Shown here: positions 51,619 through 64,000 of the stretch, piece by piece
Position numbering within the stretch: the stretch's first letter is position 1
How the letters are laid out: each line of letters begins with the position of its first letter
Source: Lichenostomus cassidix
Taxonomy: Eukaryota; Chordata; Aves; Passeriformes; Meliphagidae
Direction: 5' to 3'
Assembly (NCBI GenBank): GCA_008360975.2
Contig: CM039180.1
Location: 14,909,122 to 14,973,121 of the forward strand
Length of the DNA: 64,000 nucleotides
Translations under genes and position numbers: made by a program
The notes under the pieces: generated by a model
Databases searched by the model: none
Seen by the model: the letters and a program-made list of their open reading frames with translations, nothing else
Told to the model about the DNA's origin: nothing

Positions 51619-54600
51619 AAGGTTTTAGCAATACTTTAAAACATGCTGGGAGAAGCACATCAATCTGTCTCCACTAGACTAATGCTGGTTAGCTCAGGGG
51701 TCTGCAGCCTTTGAGGAGTTCTTCCTCCCTGAATCAGAGACTGCCTTTGCCAAGAGAAACCAAGCAAGTTCTTGGAGAAGCTGCTTCTGCAACGGGTAAC
51801 ATGCTGCAGACCCAGTGATTGATAGTATCACTGGGCAAGCTAGTGGCACTCTGCTCCTGGTAAATTTTATTGATCATTAGCCTATGTTTCTGATTCCTCA
51901 TTTTATTCAATGCAGATTTATTTTACACTGAAAGGAAATTAGCACTGAAAGGCTTCTTAGAAGGAAAGTTAATTAACTAAAAACTAAAAAATATTCATGA
52001 GCTGACCTTCTGGCCCCAAATTAAAGTTTACCTAACAAATTAAAGAATAATAAGACAAGTAAAATAATACCTTCATAGAACATAACAATTAAGCAATTTA
52101 AACAATAGAAAGATGCACTGGACATATTTCAACTGAAGATGGGAACAGCAATGTAACCCCCTTTCCTGTATAAAAGTACTTTTGTTTGCCACCCCAACTT
52201 ATCTGGCTGATCATCATAATTCTACTATTTATTACAGCATGTAAAAAAGGATTAAAAAAGAGAAAACACTTGCAGATTTTTCATCTAGTCCAGAGTATGC
52301 AGTTAATTATTATTCGGGGTTTCACTGCATTCCTATATTGCCACTCACTCGCTGCCTGGGCTGCTCAGCTCCTTTACACTCCAGCACTAAGCTTTTCTAA
52401 CCTGGCCCACATACAGATGTCCCCCGGCAGGGCATGGGGCCACAGCAGCAGCAGCTCCCACCGCACTGCCCATCCATCCCCTGCCCCCTGCCATGCCAAA
52501 TGCTGCCCACCCACAGGCTCCTGAGCACCACCTCCACCAACACCCCCTAGAGCCCCCACTAGGAAAGGTTTGCAAAACCAATGGCTCTGCTTTTTGGGCC
52601 ACCAGACTTCCCAGAGCACCAAAACGCCACCTGAACATGTTAAGCTGAAAGCACTATGCAGCTTCCAAAGTGCACCAAAGGGTCTCTCTGTGCTATTTTG
52701 CAGATCACTGTTTCAGAAACAAGTCTGAGAGACTTCAAACAGCCACACGTTCTGCAATTGAAGCTTCCACAGCAGATCTTTTTCAGTGCAAGGAAGACTA
52801 CTAAGTGGTGCTCTACTCTGCATGGACGCAGAGAGAAAAACACTCCTTTCTGGGATTTTGGTTTGATGTACGGGAGACCTGCAAATGCAGATGATGTAGG
52901 GTTCAGATACTCTATTTGCTGACTCTGAAATACCTCCCAATTCGTGCCAAGCCCCACTTTGAAAAGTAAAAGGCAGACAGAAGAGTAGCCATATTGAAAA
53001 AAATAAAAATAAACAACTAGAAAAATCATTACAAGTCTAGTACCCTACTGCACAATTTCAGAAACGCCAGAGAGGAATCTTATTCTCCCTCCTGAATTGG
53101 GAGTTCCTTCCTGATTCAATTTAAAATTAATTTATACTTCTAGACCTCCTCAAATAATTTTTTTTTCCCTAGAAAGACACACCCCCACACCCCCACCAAA
53201 ATGTCCATTAAGAATTTGGGGATGAAAGGTTGACAAGACTTTCCTTTTAACATGCTGAAAATCCCACTTGCTGGATTCTAACCTTTCAGCATTTTAAACG
53301 ATCTTGTTGCAACCTGTTTGTGGTTCACCTCTGGTTGCTTGGGAAGCAGTAGCTAACATGTACAAAATATAAGACTAGTGACTAACTAGCAGAGGAACAG
53401 CTATCTTCAGGGCAGGACTGAGCTATAGCCAAGAATTAGCCCTCAGAAACTGAGCCCCCCACCAGTAATCCATGCTAAGGAGCTCTTGGAAGAGCCAAAT
53501 GGCATTACCCTCTTCTCAAACCTCTTTCAAAAATGCACTGGTTTAGGAGGTGGTTGATGTTCAGACTGTTCCCCCGAAGCTTTTCTCTCCCTCCTCTGTG
53601 CACAGCCCTGGGGAGCTCATGGAGTCACCAGAGATGTGTTTGCAAACATGGACGGAAGAATTCACTTCCATCATGAATAGCGTATTTTTACCAGTTTTAT
53701 TTCCTTTTCACTGCTCTACACAGGGCAAACGGCCTTTTCAGTAAAGCCTGTATTTGTGAAGGGTGGAGACATTTGTTTTTAGAGTGCTTACAGAGACTAT
53801 TTCAAAAACATTTCTTGCTTTCTGGCGTTATGTTGTGTAAATAGAGAGAAAGGATTCCCCTATCACTGCTTGACTTCAGCTGTTAGCAAGTAATCCACAC
53901 CTTCACTAAGCCTTTTGTGAAGAAAATTATAAAAACGTATTACTATCCAAACAACCACCTGATTACTGTTTGAGCTCTTGTGTTCTACTAAGCTTGTGTT
54001 CACCCACCTGAGAGGCCCCTCAGAGAGTATAGGGATCAAGGGATTTTTTAGGCAGGTAACACTCCAAACTAGCCACAGAAAATATGTGTCTCTCCTTTGA
54101 AAGGAAAAAGCAGAAAGTTGTCAGCAATGGCTCTGCTGATGTCCTTGCAGCTGCAGCATGAGGGATCACACCCAGTGAAATCCCTGTGCACAGCCCATAA
54201 ACCTACTGCAGTCAGAACTGACATGGGTTTCTGTGTGTGTGTAAAGGGGTATCTGTCAGGAGCTGTCCCTCCAGCCATGGGTGCAGAAGTCACCCCAGTG
54301 CTTGGAAACACTCCAGACTTGTCACCACATGCCATGAAATAATGTTAAGTTACTCAAAAACAGGGCTGAGAGATCTTTATAAATCTGCAGAGAAAGGGCA
54401 ATTTTATTAGCAACTTTTGGGTGGAGCATTAGAAGACCCCTGAAGAAAAAAACCACATAGGTTCAGTGCACATTTCCAGCCCACCCAGCTGAGCATGTGT
54501 ACAGAGCTGTTGCAAAGCAAGGGAGCACTAGAGCTCAAGCAGAGCAGCTTCACACCATGCTTCATGCACAACTGATGGAAGACTCAGGCCACCAAAACCC

Positions 54601-55051
54601 ACTCAGGTCGGTTGGAGAAGAGCTGGTTGGTTTATAGCAAGGCAAAAGAAACTAGTCCCTTTTTATCTGTGTATCTGAAGTCTGCCTGGAAGTAAAACAC
54701 CATCCTCACCCCTGAGGATGCCAACCTGACATAACTCCTGATTTTGCTGAGGCTTACAGGGCTACTACTGAAGAGAGAACTTGGCATCCCTGGTTCCAAC
54801 AGTAAAGCTAACAGCTCTCTGAGTCTCAACCAAATGCTCAAACAGTAACACATGTGCCCTGGGCGTATGAGAATAATCTGGAACACCCATCCCAGCAAGA
54901 CCCATCCCAAAATTGCCTTTACAGTTCAAATCAAGATTTGCATGTGGTCTAGCCTACTCGGTCTGGCGCCCCATGAAGGCTGCACCCCCTGGTTCCCAGC
55001 CCTTGGCAGGCTGCAGGCTGCCAAATTCAGGTTTCATCGTCCCTGCACGGC

Positions 55052-55100
55052 GCTCATTCCTTTTGGCAATGCTCATTCCTTTTGAAATGTATGTGGAATG
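55052..55100. promoter_or_regulatory. Cluster of three CATTCC (TEAD/MCAT-type) motifs
   Basis: GCTCATTCCTTTT occurs twice, at 55052-55064 and 55071-55083. A reverse-orientation GGAATG lies at 55095-55100 in ATGTGGAATG. Three TEAD-like cores in 49 bp is suggestive, but the motif is short and no conservation data were available. Confidence 0.25.
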
Positions 55101-57642
55101 AAATATATGAAAAGAAGGGGAAAAACCTAAGCATAATGTGTCTCTAATACTTCCATTAACTGGGTTTATCTAACATATGCTTCTTTTCCTGATCCAGGCA
55201 CACAGGGAAAATACAGGAACATGCTTGTGCTCCCTAACAGACACCACAGAGCCAGCACATAGTGCACACAACAGATTCCATAGCCCCCCATTATCCCTAT
55301 TAAAACCTGCCTTGTCACAAGGACAGTGAAATTTTTTGGACGACATAAATGTCTGCTTCATTAACCAGCAAAGGCCTTCACCTTTGTGCTTTACAGGGAG
55401 CAATAGGCTGCTGGGGCTAACTTAAGACTCTGCATTTAATGCTTGTGTGTCCTTGTGTACAGAAGAGAGAACAACGCCTTGAGGAGGGAGTGATGCCTCT
55501 TATCACATCCCTATCTCCTCAGGATCTGTGTGCACTACCTGAACACCCTGCTCATGCAGGAAAGTGATGCAGCTTGCAGAACTTCATTTGTTCGTGTCAG
55601 GTCCTGTTACTTGGTGTAATACAAAAAATTGAATTGTATCTTGAAGACAGGAGGCTGGTCTATTTACAAAAGCTTTTTTCAAATCTGAAAAACACAAGCA
55701 TTTTTCAAACTGTCTGTAATTGCCCGTAAGATTTGCTGTACAAAGTTGCAAAACAGTACAGCAATGCTCCTACAGCTGTCCTGTGCAAAGGCTGGAGGCA
55801 AATGAATTCATGTTGTGGAGACACAAAACCAAAAGAGGAGAAAACACACTGGTTCTTCACTGCAAACATTTTAAGCGCAATATATAAATTTTCTTCAAAC
55901 TATATCTTTGCTACCACATCTTTAAATTCATATCAAAAACCATATAAACAAGAATAAACCATGATCAGTCTGAATGACAGCAAAGTTGCACACTGAAAGC
56001 CTACGGCTTCACCGTTTATTTCTACATACAAACTCTGAGCCAACAGACCTTAAAACCAAGTTTACCATTTTTCAGAATTATGTAAATGCATAATTTGGAA
56101 GATCACCTTACTGGGGTCACCTGTGATGGAATTTACTATGTTGACACTGACTGAGTAAGGACTATTTATTTAGGTCTTCAAATGATCCCAAAATAGACAC
56201 CTCTATCACAATCTTAGAAAAAGTGCCAAAGTGAATGAAGAAGAGATGTATCAGAGATCCCCTCTGACACCTGGGGCCTCTCGCTGCCCCTGCTCCCAAA
56301 TATCTGCCACAGCAGCTTCTCCTGGGTTAAAAAGGACAGTTCAGTCCTTTTATTTTTGTTTCCTTGCAGAGACTCCATAATAGCAATTTCAGTTGCTGCC
56401 AAAATACAGAGGCCAGTTCTGTGTTCTGGACTGGGCTCCGTTGGTTTGGGGCTGAGCGCTGCCAGGCATGCTCCATAGAGGCCACTGAATAAAGGCCACT
56501 GAATTAATTGTTCTATTAAAATACAACATGCATAATCTGTTTAATTTTTAATTATTCAAGTACTAGCTGTAAAACAACTGAAAGACCAATTATTTTCATT
56601 TACTTTGATACTTTACAAACCCCTGAACAAAAAAGACAATGAACTGAAAATTGATTATCAAGGAAAAGAATAAAGCTTAGGTTCTATTGTTTGCTGTAAA
56701 GAGAGAATTGTAATTATATGAATGCATTTTAATTTGTATCTATTTGCCTAATAATTTAGGTGCATTAAGTTATTTTTTTCACAGAGTTTCATTATACTGT
56801 GTTTTAAATCTTTAATGGGACTGCAATGGAAAAAGTGATTGTCAAGATCAAAAATAAGAGAAGGAATTCAAACTGGCATGATATCAATAGAAGTCTTAAT
56901 CCAGTTTCTAATGAAAACAATAGGAGTTCTGGCATTCACTCTAATGGAAGCAGATCCAAGCCTAAGTGTCTGCACTTCAGGACTTTGCACAATTTCCCTT
57001 AGCTTTCAACTTTAATGATACCATTCCACACATTCAATTTTTCCCTTGTGAATTCACACTTTTGCAGGAAAATATCAGCGTGTTTCACCTGTGGATCTGA
57101 GTTTTGGTGAGGAGCTAAAACATTAAGATCACAAGCCAAATACTATTCTCACATTCACAGATGCCAACGTTAAATAATCCCAGTGGTTCTGATGAGGTTT
57201 ACACTACTCTGACCGTAAACAGACACATGTATGCATACTGAAAAAATACAAATGCTTTCCCTTTCTTAGAGCATGAAAGCTCAAACTTCTAAAATTGAAT
57301 GTTTCCAGACTTAGGATTTTATTTTTTCTCTTTCCCCAACTCCTTCAATTTAAAGAAGTTCCACTTTCAGACTTGAAGATGAACCATTTCCATCTGTAGA
57401 CACTGAATATGATAATTTTTCATGTATTGGAATTGTTTGTGGTTTTTTGTTGGGGCATTTTCAGTGTGGAGTTTTTTTTAACTCAAAGTAACTTTGTCCA
57501 CTATTTCCTGTCTATTTCAAATGCTGCTAAGTAACTATACAAACAATACAAGCAATTTCTCACTCAAAACGCACTTTACAGAACTGGAAGTTGCACTGCC
57601 ACATAAAATCCCAGTATATGACTACATATTGCATAGACATAC

Positions 57643-57643
57643 T

Positions 57644-57674
<31 letters not shown>

Positions 57675-57706
57675 ACATATATGTGTGTATTTATACACAC
57701 ACACAC
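57643..57706. repeat. CA/TA/TG compound microsatellite
   Basis: This is an alternating purine-pyrimidine tract: an ACACAC run, then ATATAT, then TGTGTATGTATACATATATG, then TGTGTAT, and finally another ACACAC run. The CA and TG blocks can pair with one another. Confidence 0.95.
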
Positions 57707-60700
57707 TTACATATGGATTGAGGGCAAACACTGACAGTGAATGAGAGTCATATCTTTCAAGCAGTGAGATTTAATTCCTGTGTCCTTCACATGCTGGGAA
57801 ACACAAGTTCCCCAAGACACAGCATGTATTCTTCCCATCCCATTCTCCTCTATCACATATGCCCTCTCTTAATAAAGCTGTAAACAGGAATCTTTAGGCC
57901 TTGAGAGACAGACATTTTGCCAGATCCTGGACACCAGTTATTTCTCATCCAAGAGGGCTGGGAGGGAACTCTGGAGCAGTCAGGAAAGGAAAACTTTTCA
58001 GTTAGAGTGTCCAACATCAGCATCTTCCCACAGCACACAGCCTTCTCCTTTCCCTGCCTCACCTCGGAGGACTGCTTTGCTTCAGAGCCAGTTCCTGACT
58101 CTGCCCATTGTTCCCAGTTGAAGGAAGTCAGAATTAGACTGACTTGTGTCTAAAATAAAATGCAGTTTATTTCTTTCAGAATACAAACCCAAAGGCCCTG
58201 GGACTTCAACTTCTCGAGGCTCTGTACATCCAACTCCCCTCCCTTCAGAGCCAGACTGCTGTTTCTCTCCCGGTTCACTCAGCAGCAAAGGTTTTCACTC
58301 TGTGATTCAACACCACTTTTGTTAACCAGAACAAAATACACGACTTGATTTCTTTTAAAGAGGCTTTATCATGACCCAGGGCTGGAAACACTTCATGTGT
58401 GTGTTTGTACAAAGTAGTCCATCACAAACTTCAAAAGACTATCACCCAGAAAACTGCGTACCTAAAAACAGACGAGTCTTCACAGCAATGTTATCTTTAA
58501 AGCCAAAGTAGCAGTTGTGCTACTTAGTGTTCTGGTTCAAGCCTGAAAGACTCAAAATAAAGCTTTCAACCTTTTAAGTGACTCCTCTTCTGTTTATGCA
58601 GAGAATAAACCTGTATAAATATCTTTAGCGCATCTGCCCATGTGCTTATTTTTAATTAGTCTAATTATCAAACACCTCCTTAGGCAAAATTTTCACACAC
58701 TAAGGGCCCCACATAATGTGCTTTTATATAGGCAAAGTCCTGTCTTTCTGCCTGGACAAAACTGCTGGGAAGAGAAAGGAGACATGTCCAAGAAAACCTA
58801 GAAGCATGATGACTTTGTAGATAATTTTTACAGAATTCATAAGAAAATTAAAACAATTTACTACCTGATTTGCCAATCTTTCTGAAAGAGAGTGAAGTTG
58901 AGACAGCACTTGACATACTCCTTTTACAATTACTGTATAAAATTAGCCAATTTCTCCTACACAATGTACGTTGTAGAATAAAAAAGGGGTTTAAATAGAA
59001 GGTTTCTGCTGTGAAAAACTTGAGAACATACAATCAGTTGTCGAGTAACTGATTTTGGATTTAATAAAAGAGGAATCTCAGTCAAGTATGCTGTTTTCTT
59101 TTTCTCAGCAGCACAGAAAGGAAGTTCTACATTCACCAAGACAGCCCATCAATAAACTTAAACCCTAGGCTGGAGAACACCATTGTTACGAACACAAAGA
59201 TAAAGACCTCCCGGACTGAACAAAGTACCCAACATTTTGACGTATTAAGCTTTCACAGTCTAAATATTTTTCTTGAAAGTAAATCTCTCCTTTACACACT
59301 TTTCCCCATTATTGCATTGTCAAATTTTACACGTAAGTAAATAATGCCTATGGATTGAAACAGGAGTGCATGTCTCCAGTATGCAAGGCTGTCACTATTC
59401 ATATTTTGGCCTTAAACAGTCCCATGTAAAATAACCTTCTCAGCTTATACAGCCAGTAATCGTTTTAGGTTTTGTGTTCCCTTTCTGGTGGAACAATGAT
59501 AAATTTTTGGACGTTAGCTCACACCTGTCTGCCTGATCACTTCCCAAAGCTCAGAATGTATGGAATTGCGTTCCCCCAAAACACCCAACAATGCCAAGAA
59601 TGCATTGCTCCTGCCCAAAGCAGCACAAAAAGGAAAAACAGAGGGCTAATATTTTGAATGGAAGACAATGAGTGGTGACCAAACGGGACAGTTACATTGC
59701 CCCACCTGCCACAGCTGGGAAATTGATACATGGCTATAACTGTACTACACATCCCATGTGTGGTTACGTCAGTTCTTAAATATCTATCTACATATCTGAA
59801 ACAGAAAGTTTATAAATCTCCTTATTAACCACTTTTCTGTTAATCCTCTCCTCTGGTCATAAAAACCTTCACACCCCATAGGAATCTCACTGCAAGACCT
59901 CAACTGTGAGGAGCTAGGACCTGTGCCAGAAGAGCCAACTCAGGTCCACCCTGGTAAGAGTTACTTCTCAGAGTAGCTCTGCAGCTCTGGTCTTGGCCTA
60001 AGTGCACAAATATGATGAAGTAAGGCAGGCTTGTGTGATCAAGCTGGTACTCGAAGCAGCATAAACCAAGCCCTTTAATAGCCATATTTTTCAAAGCAGC
60101 AAGGTGGTCACTAGGATGAGAAGTCAAGCAGTGTTTTCTCTCCAAGCAGCTCCCACTGGCACTGCAGGAGCAACGGGCACCTACTTGATGAGCTGTCCCA
60201 AGCCGCCCCAGGCCATCCATCTGCCAGAGCAACAACGTGTTCTGCAAGAGCTTTCATAGTTTTCACTCATCATCTTCAGGTGAAAACACTTACTCATCAA
60301 AACAGAAAAATACATTGATGAAAGAGTTCTCTATTAATAATGGAAAGCGGTACATGGCACACCATTAAAATCTTCACATAAGTTCCTCTATTATGTTGTT
60401 CAAATAATCCTGTTTCAATAGATGTAAGTTTTAAAAGGGAATTTATAGATTAATTATTTTTCTGTTTGACAGAGGGGGATTCCTGCTGTGAAGGGGAACA
60501 TATCCTTATCATTCTTCTTTTCAACATTTCAATGCTGCCTGACACAGAGTCCTCACCCAATATTTTGGAAAGAGAAAAATAATGAAATAAGAAATCTGTT
60601 TCCCTTGTTTGGGAACCAGAACCACCCAAGATATGTCTGTGGCACAAGGAATGAATCTTCTGCATGACAGCTGCACTGTGCAGAAGGTACAGTAGATTTG

Positions 60701-61754
60701 GTAGTGGACATTCAAATTTGATAATATATACAGCAAAGCAAACATACCAACACAGCATATGAATCCAATCACATCTACAAGTCAGGAAATAATCTGAGCA
60801 GATGTTATACAGTTAACTAGTGCACTTTTCTTCTGAATTTCTCTGAATACCAAGGTAAGACCCCAATAAAAATGCTATCCAGAAGGGCATAGCCTCTATA
60901 GGCATTTATGGCCTACAGTACTGCAGACAACTATTTGCCAAGAATTAAACAAAATTACTGAGCTGGTATTTATGAATAAAGACACCACAGATTATGGACT
61001 TCCCCAGTCACACAAAATTTCCAGACAATGAACAAAATGATACACTGTGTAACCCTCAGCATGTGTGACTTGGGAAGCAAAGGCGACTCTCATGCTGGAG
61101 ACCTAATGGCTGTCCTGCCCTCCCTGGGCTCACATCCTGCCCTAACTCTTCCAGGCACCCTTTCCTCACCATGGCATGTGCTACAAGGCTGCCTGCAGTA
61201 CTCAAGTGGAGAAGGTAAGACAGGCAACCTGGCTTGGTCTGAAAACCAGAAAGGACTCAGTGAGGGAAGGAGGCAGATCCTGATTCCGCACTCCATGAAA
61301 GTAACTATTAAATTATTAGAAGATAAATTGTTAAATGATGTGAGCTCATCCTGTTGCTCTAAATCCTTCCAGTGCACCAAATTAATGACATTAATGAAGC
61401 AATCCACATGCAATTTGTCATTTTTAAGGACAGAGCACTCCCAGGCCAAAACCTCCACCTTCTAATCCTGATGCGTCTCCTCTCTACCAGGTTCATTTTC
61501 TGTGGCTCTCCCAACCTGAGCATAATTGCCACACCAAGGCTACACCCAGAGCACCTGGAGCATCCTGGTCAGAGCCAGTGTAGGTGAGCACACACAAAGA
61601 TCTCCTGCCCCCCTGGCTTCTGACTTCAAAACCATCAGATGAGAAGATAGCCCTTCAGAGTCAGAGGCTAAAAACCCAGCTCTACAACTTTATAGAGACA
61701 AACAATCTAGATGTCTACAGAGACTTCTGTAGAGAAATCTACAGGGCACCAATA

Positions 61755-61787
61755 CAGCTTTCAAACACTCAGCTTTCAAACACTCAG
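61755..61787. repeat. 15-bp tandem duplication
   Basis: CAGCTTTCAAACACT occurs twice in perfect tandem (61755-61769 and 61770-61784), followed by CAG. Confidence 0.93.
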
Positions 61788-64000
61788 TGAAGAACAAGCA
61801 AACAAAATTAAGAAAACCCCATGAGCAATGAGTGGATTCTCCTCCACCTGATGAGAATAAACTGTACAGCGTGTATCTCCCTCCTTCGAGCTACCTGCAA
61901 ACACAACTGACATGAGTTTTGCCATCAGAGATTCTTGCCACTACCTCTGAAAGAAAATCTGATCAAAGTTGCTGAGTGCATTATATGTAAACAGACTTGA
62001 AAAGAGAATTTTGCTAATAAAGGGCACTGATTAGTGCCCAGTTGAGATCCCCAAAAGTAAGGTGTGCTTGCAGACAGTTGCTCTACCTCATTAGAGCACA
62101 AACTTTGCTCTTCTGTTACAAAGCTCTTCAGATCCCAACATGCTAAAATATGGCACACAGCAGACATTATTTACAGCAGAAGATTAGGTTAGTTAATTTA
62201 TCAGTGTTAATTTAGAGGCATTTACTTCATGAAGCAGTTGCACATTTGGTCCATAGGCTTACCGTGAGAATGTGACCAACGTGAGTTGTTTAACTGGTCC
62301 CTCAGAACTCAGCAAACTGATCTTTATCTTGCTCTTCACCAAGTCAAAGGAAAAATTCCTATTCCTGGGAACGGCACAGGCTCCAGCCCATACCACAATT
62401 CTTCCAGAGCTGTGGCCAACTTTTCTCATCACATTTTTACAGTGAGTTCCTGATGTTTAATTAACACACTTGGTATTCAGATAAAAAACTGCTTTATCCA
62501 GTTTTGCTAAACTTCAGGTATTAGATTTTGGAAGGGTCAATATTTCTTTTTACATCAATGAGAATCTCCCATGAGGTAATTAAATCACATGCTTACTCAT
62601 GGTGTGCAGTAATGTACACCTGGTGATTGCCATACAACTGCTCCTGGAACAAAGTGTTGCTTAATGCAAACATGGCAGAATTAGGCCCCAGGACTCTATT
62701 AAAAAGCGGCACAACTGTCAGAGTATGGCTTTCTCATAACAACATGTAATTTGAAAATGAAATTGCAGCAGGTTGGGAAATCTTGTATTAAAGCAATTAA
62801 ATGCTTGCTCATTAGAGTGTTTGGGTTTTTTTAACCCCCCAAAACGAAAAATTGATACCTGTGAAGTCACAGGGCTCCAGGTATAAGGGCATTCAGAAAA
62901 CCAGTAAGTGTGCTTGCTTGCAAGAGTTTCATGCCATCAAAATGTGCTAATGCTGTCTCCATTACTCTCCTCTGGCTCAGGAACCTGTTTTGGCATCCTG
63001 ACCATGCTGTGTCTGCCTGACAGACAAAAGGCAGCTTGGAGGGAGGAAGAGATGCAGTCTTTGTGCAGGAGGCATCCACGGGCCTTTGAGGCTGGACATT
63101 GACTTCTGCCAATGCAAATGTCCTGGAAACCTTAACATCAGTTTTACGAGTGAAGGGCAGGAAAATGCAAATGAGGAGTCTACTGTTACCAAAACAATTT
63201 TACAATATGAACTGGGCACACTTAAAATGAAAACAACATGTTTGTTAGCTAAAAAAGGAAAAGGGAGATGCTGAAAGGCCAATAATTCATATACTGCATG
63301 AATTTGTTCACTGTGTGAAATCCAACAGACTAACTCAGCAAGTCAAAACTTCTTGTGCATGAGTCAGGATTTGATTCACAATCTGACTTTATAAGCCTGC
63401 TAATGCACTCATTACATTCTCACAGCCCTACTTAATCACTCTCCACTCACTGTATTTGGGCTAAATATAAGAACAAGGCAACATGTTTGTATCTCTTAAT
63501 AATACCATAGTTTGTCATTGCCTTAAAAAGCAAGATTTTTAAACTATTTAAAAGAGAAATATATAGATATTGGTACATTCCCAAATATATACAGAAAGAC
63601 AATTTCTAAAGAAAAACACATAGAGAAAATGCAAGCCTGTACCCTACTCAGAACTGGGCCATTTGCACACCTTGGAAAACAGATTGAACTAAAGCTACAG
63701 TAAATCAACAAAGCAAACTCCCCTGTGAAGTACAGCTACAGTCCCTTGTCTTCTGTATTTGGGTACACAGAAGATCCTGCTCCTAGATTGCCATCCAGAT
63801 CCAATGGGAAAGACAGAAATCCCACGAGGGTGTATTAATTAGCAAGAGCTATGCTAGCACTGGCAATATCAGCAGAAGCACAGGAAGGAAGTTTAGGAGA
63901 GTACTGAATACATGGGAGGGAGGTTCTTGTTTTCTTCTGACTGCAGTTAAGCAGTGCATGTCAGCTACCCTGAGGGAAATCATAATCAAGATAAGGCACC

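Larger units (their letters stand above)
1..64000 (-). other. CELSR1: CELSR1 gene body, internal part (5' and 3' ends outside window)
   Basis: All four recognised coding exons lie on the minus strand in the order expected for one transcript, and their reading frames join without a break. The joined protein matches my recollection of human CELSR1 better than CELSR2 or CELSR3. Diagnostic stretches are GETTTTVAP, NLLIGGF, PPGEYERPYCE and ENMSQERFLSPLL. The product family is a seven-pass atypical cadherin at the plasma membrane that makes homophilic contacts between neighbouring cells and works with Frizzled and Vangl in planar cell polarity. Only the extracellular EGF and laminin G part is encoded here. 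The cadherin exon 1 lies beyond base 64000. The later EGF, second laminin G, GAIN, seven-helix and tail exons lie to the left of base 1. Orthology is inferred from recalled sequence, not from a search. Confidence 0.95.
48601..64000 (-). other. CELSR1: Large upstream CELSR1 intron, distal part
   Basis: This is a continuation of the same intron to the right edge, and exon 1 is not reached. I recognised no CR1 element in this segment. It holds a CATTCC motif cluster at 55052-55100, a CA/TA microsatellite at 57643-57706 and short tandem duplications at 51589-51618 and 61755-61787. AT-rich segments with many homeobox-type TAAT cores lie at about 56480-56830 and 62440-62820. Open frames here look random. 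Confidence 0.85.

Noticed and set aside
61028..61465. 145-codon plus-strand frame, with an overlapping minus-strand frame of similar length
   Set aside because: Both strands are open over the same bases and neither resembles a known protein. This is a typical chance pair.
1..64000. CRISPR arrays, prokaryotic operons, tRNA or rRNA genes, intact retroviral genes
   Set aside because: No regularly spaced repeats, no tRNA-like cloverleaf, no rRNA stretch and no retroviral polyprotein frames were seen. The window is eukaryotic intron with CELSR1 exons.
29942..64000. Possible CELSR1 exon 1 (cadherin repeats) within the window
   Set aside because: None of the minus-strand frames shows cadherin signatures such as DxNDN or LDxE, and exon 1 should be a multi-kilobase open frame. 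It must lie beyond base 64000.

Overview
This window is vertebrate, most likely bird, genomic DNA. Introns are long and AT-rich, coding blocks are few and short, splice sites are canonical GT-AG, and there are several CR1 LINE tails with the wording typical of avian genomes. CR1 also occurs in turtles and crocodilians, so the bird call rests on inference. No bacterial, viral, plasmid or CRISPR features were seen.

The whole window appears to lie inside one gene, CELSR1 (cadherin EGF LAG seven-pass G-type receptor 1, a planar cell polarity adhesion GPCR), transcribed from the minus strand. Four coding exons can be placed to the base. In transcript order they are 29941-29303 (end of the last cadherin repeat, the CELSR juxta-cadherin region, EGF1 and most of EGF2), 9995-9773 (end of EGF2, EGF3, start of a laminin G domain), 5347-5232 (laminin G core) and 2531-2443 (laminin G continuation). 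Their phases join perfectly (1-1, 1-2, 2-1, 1-0) into 352 uninterrupted whole codons plus the split junction codons. By analogy with human CELSR1 they are probably exons 2 to 5, but exon 1 is not in the window, so the numbering is provisional. The 5' part of the gene lies to the right of base 64000 and the 3' part to the left of base 1.

The remainder, about 98 percent, is intron. There are partial introns at both ends (1-2442 and 29942-64000, the latter at least 34 kb) and three complete introns of about 2.7, 4.4 and 19.3 kb. They hold five CR1 fragments in both orientations, one possible MIR relic, a 52-bp minisatellite, several microsatellites and homopolymer tracts, and a few candidate regulatory patches. 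The most notable patch is an isolated CpG-rich block at about 48379-48600, directly preceded by a CT-run and a plus-strand splice-acceptor-like sequence. I recognised no CR1 between 32007 and 64000.

I found no evidence for a new gene system. The findings are candidate cis-elements, splicing arithmetic and repeat observations, all marked as inference where they are.
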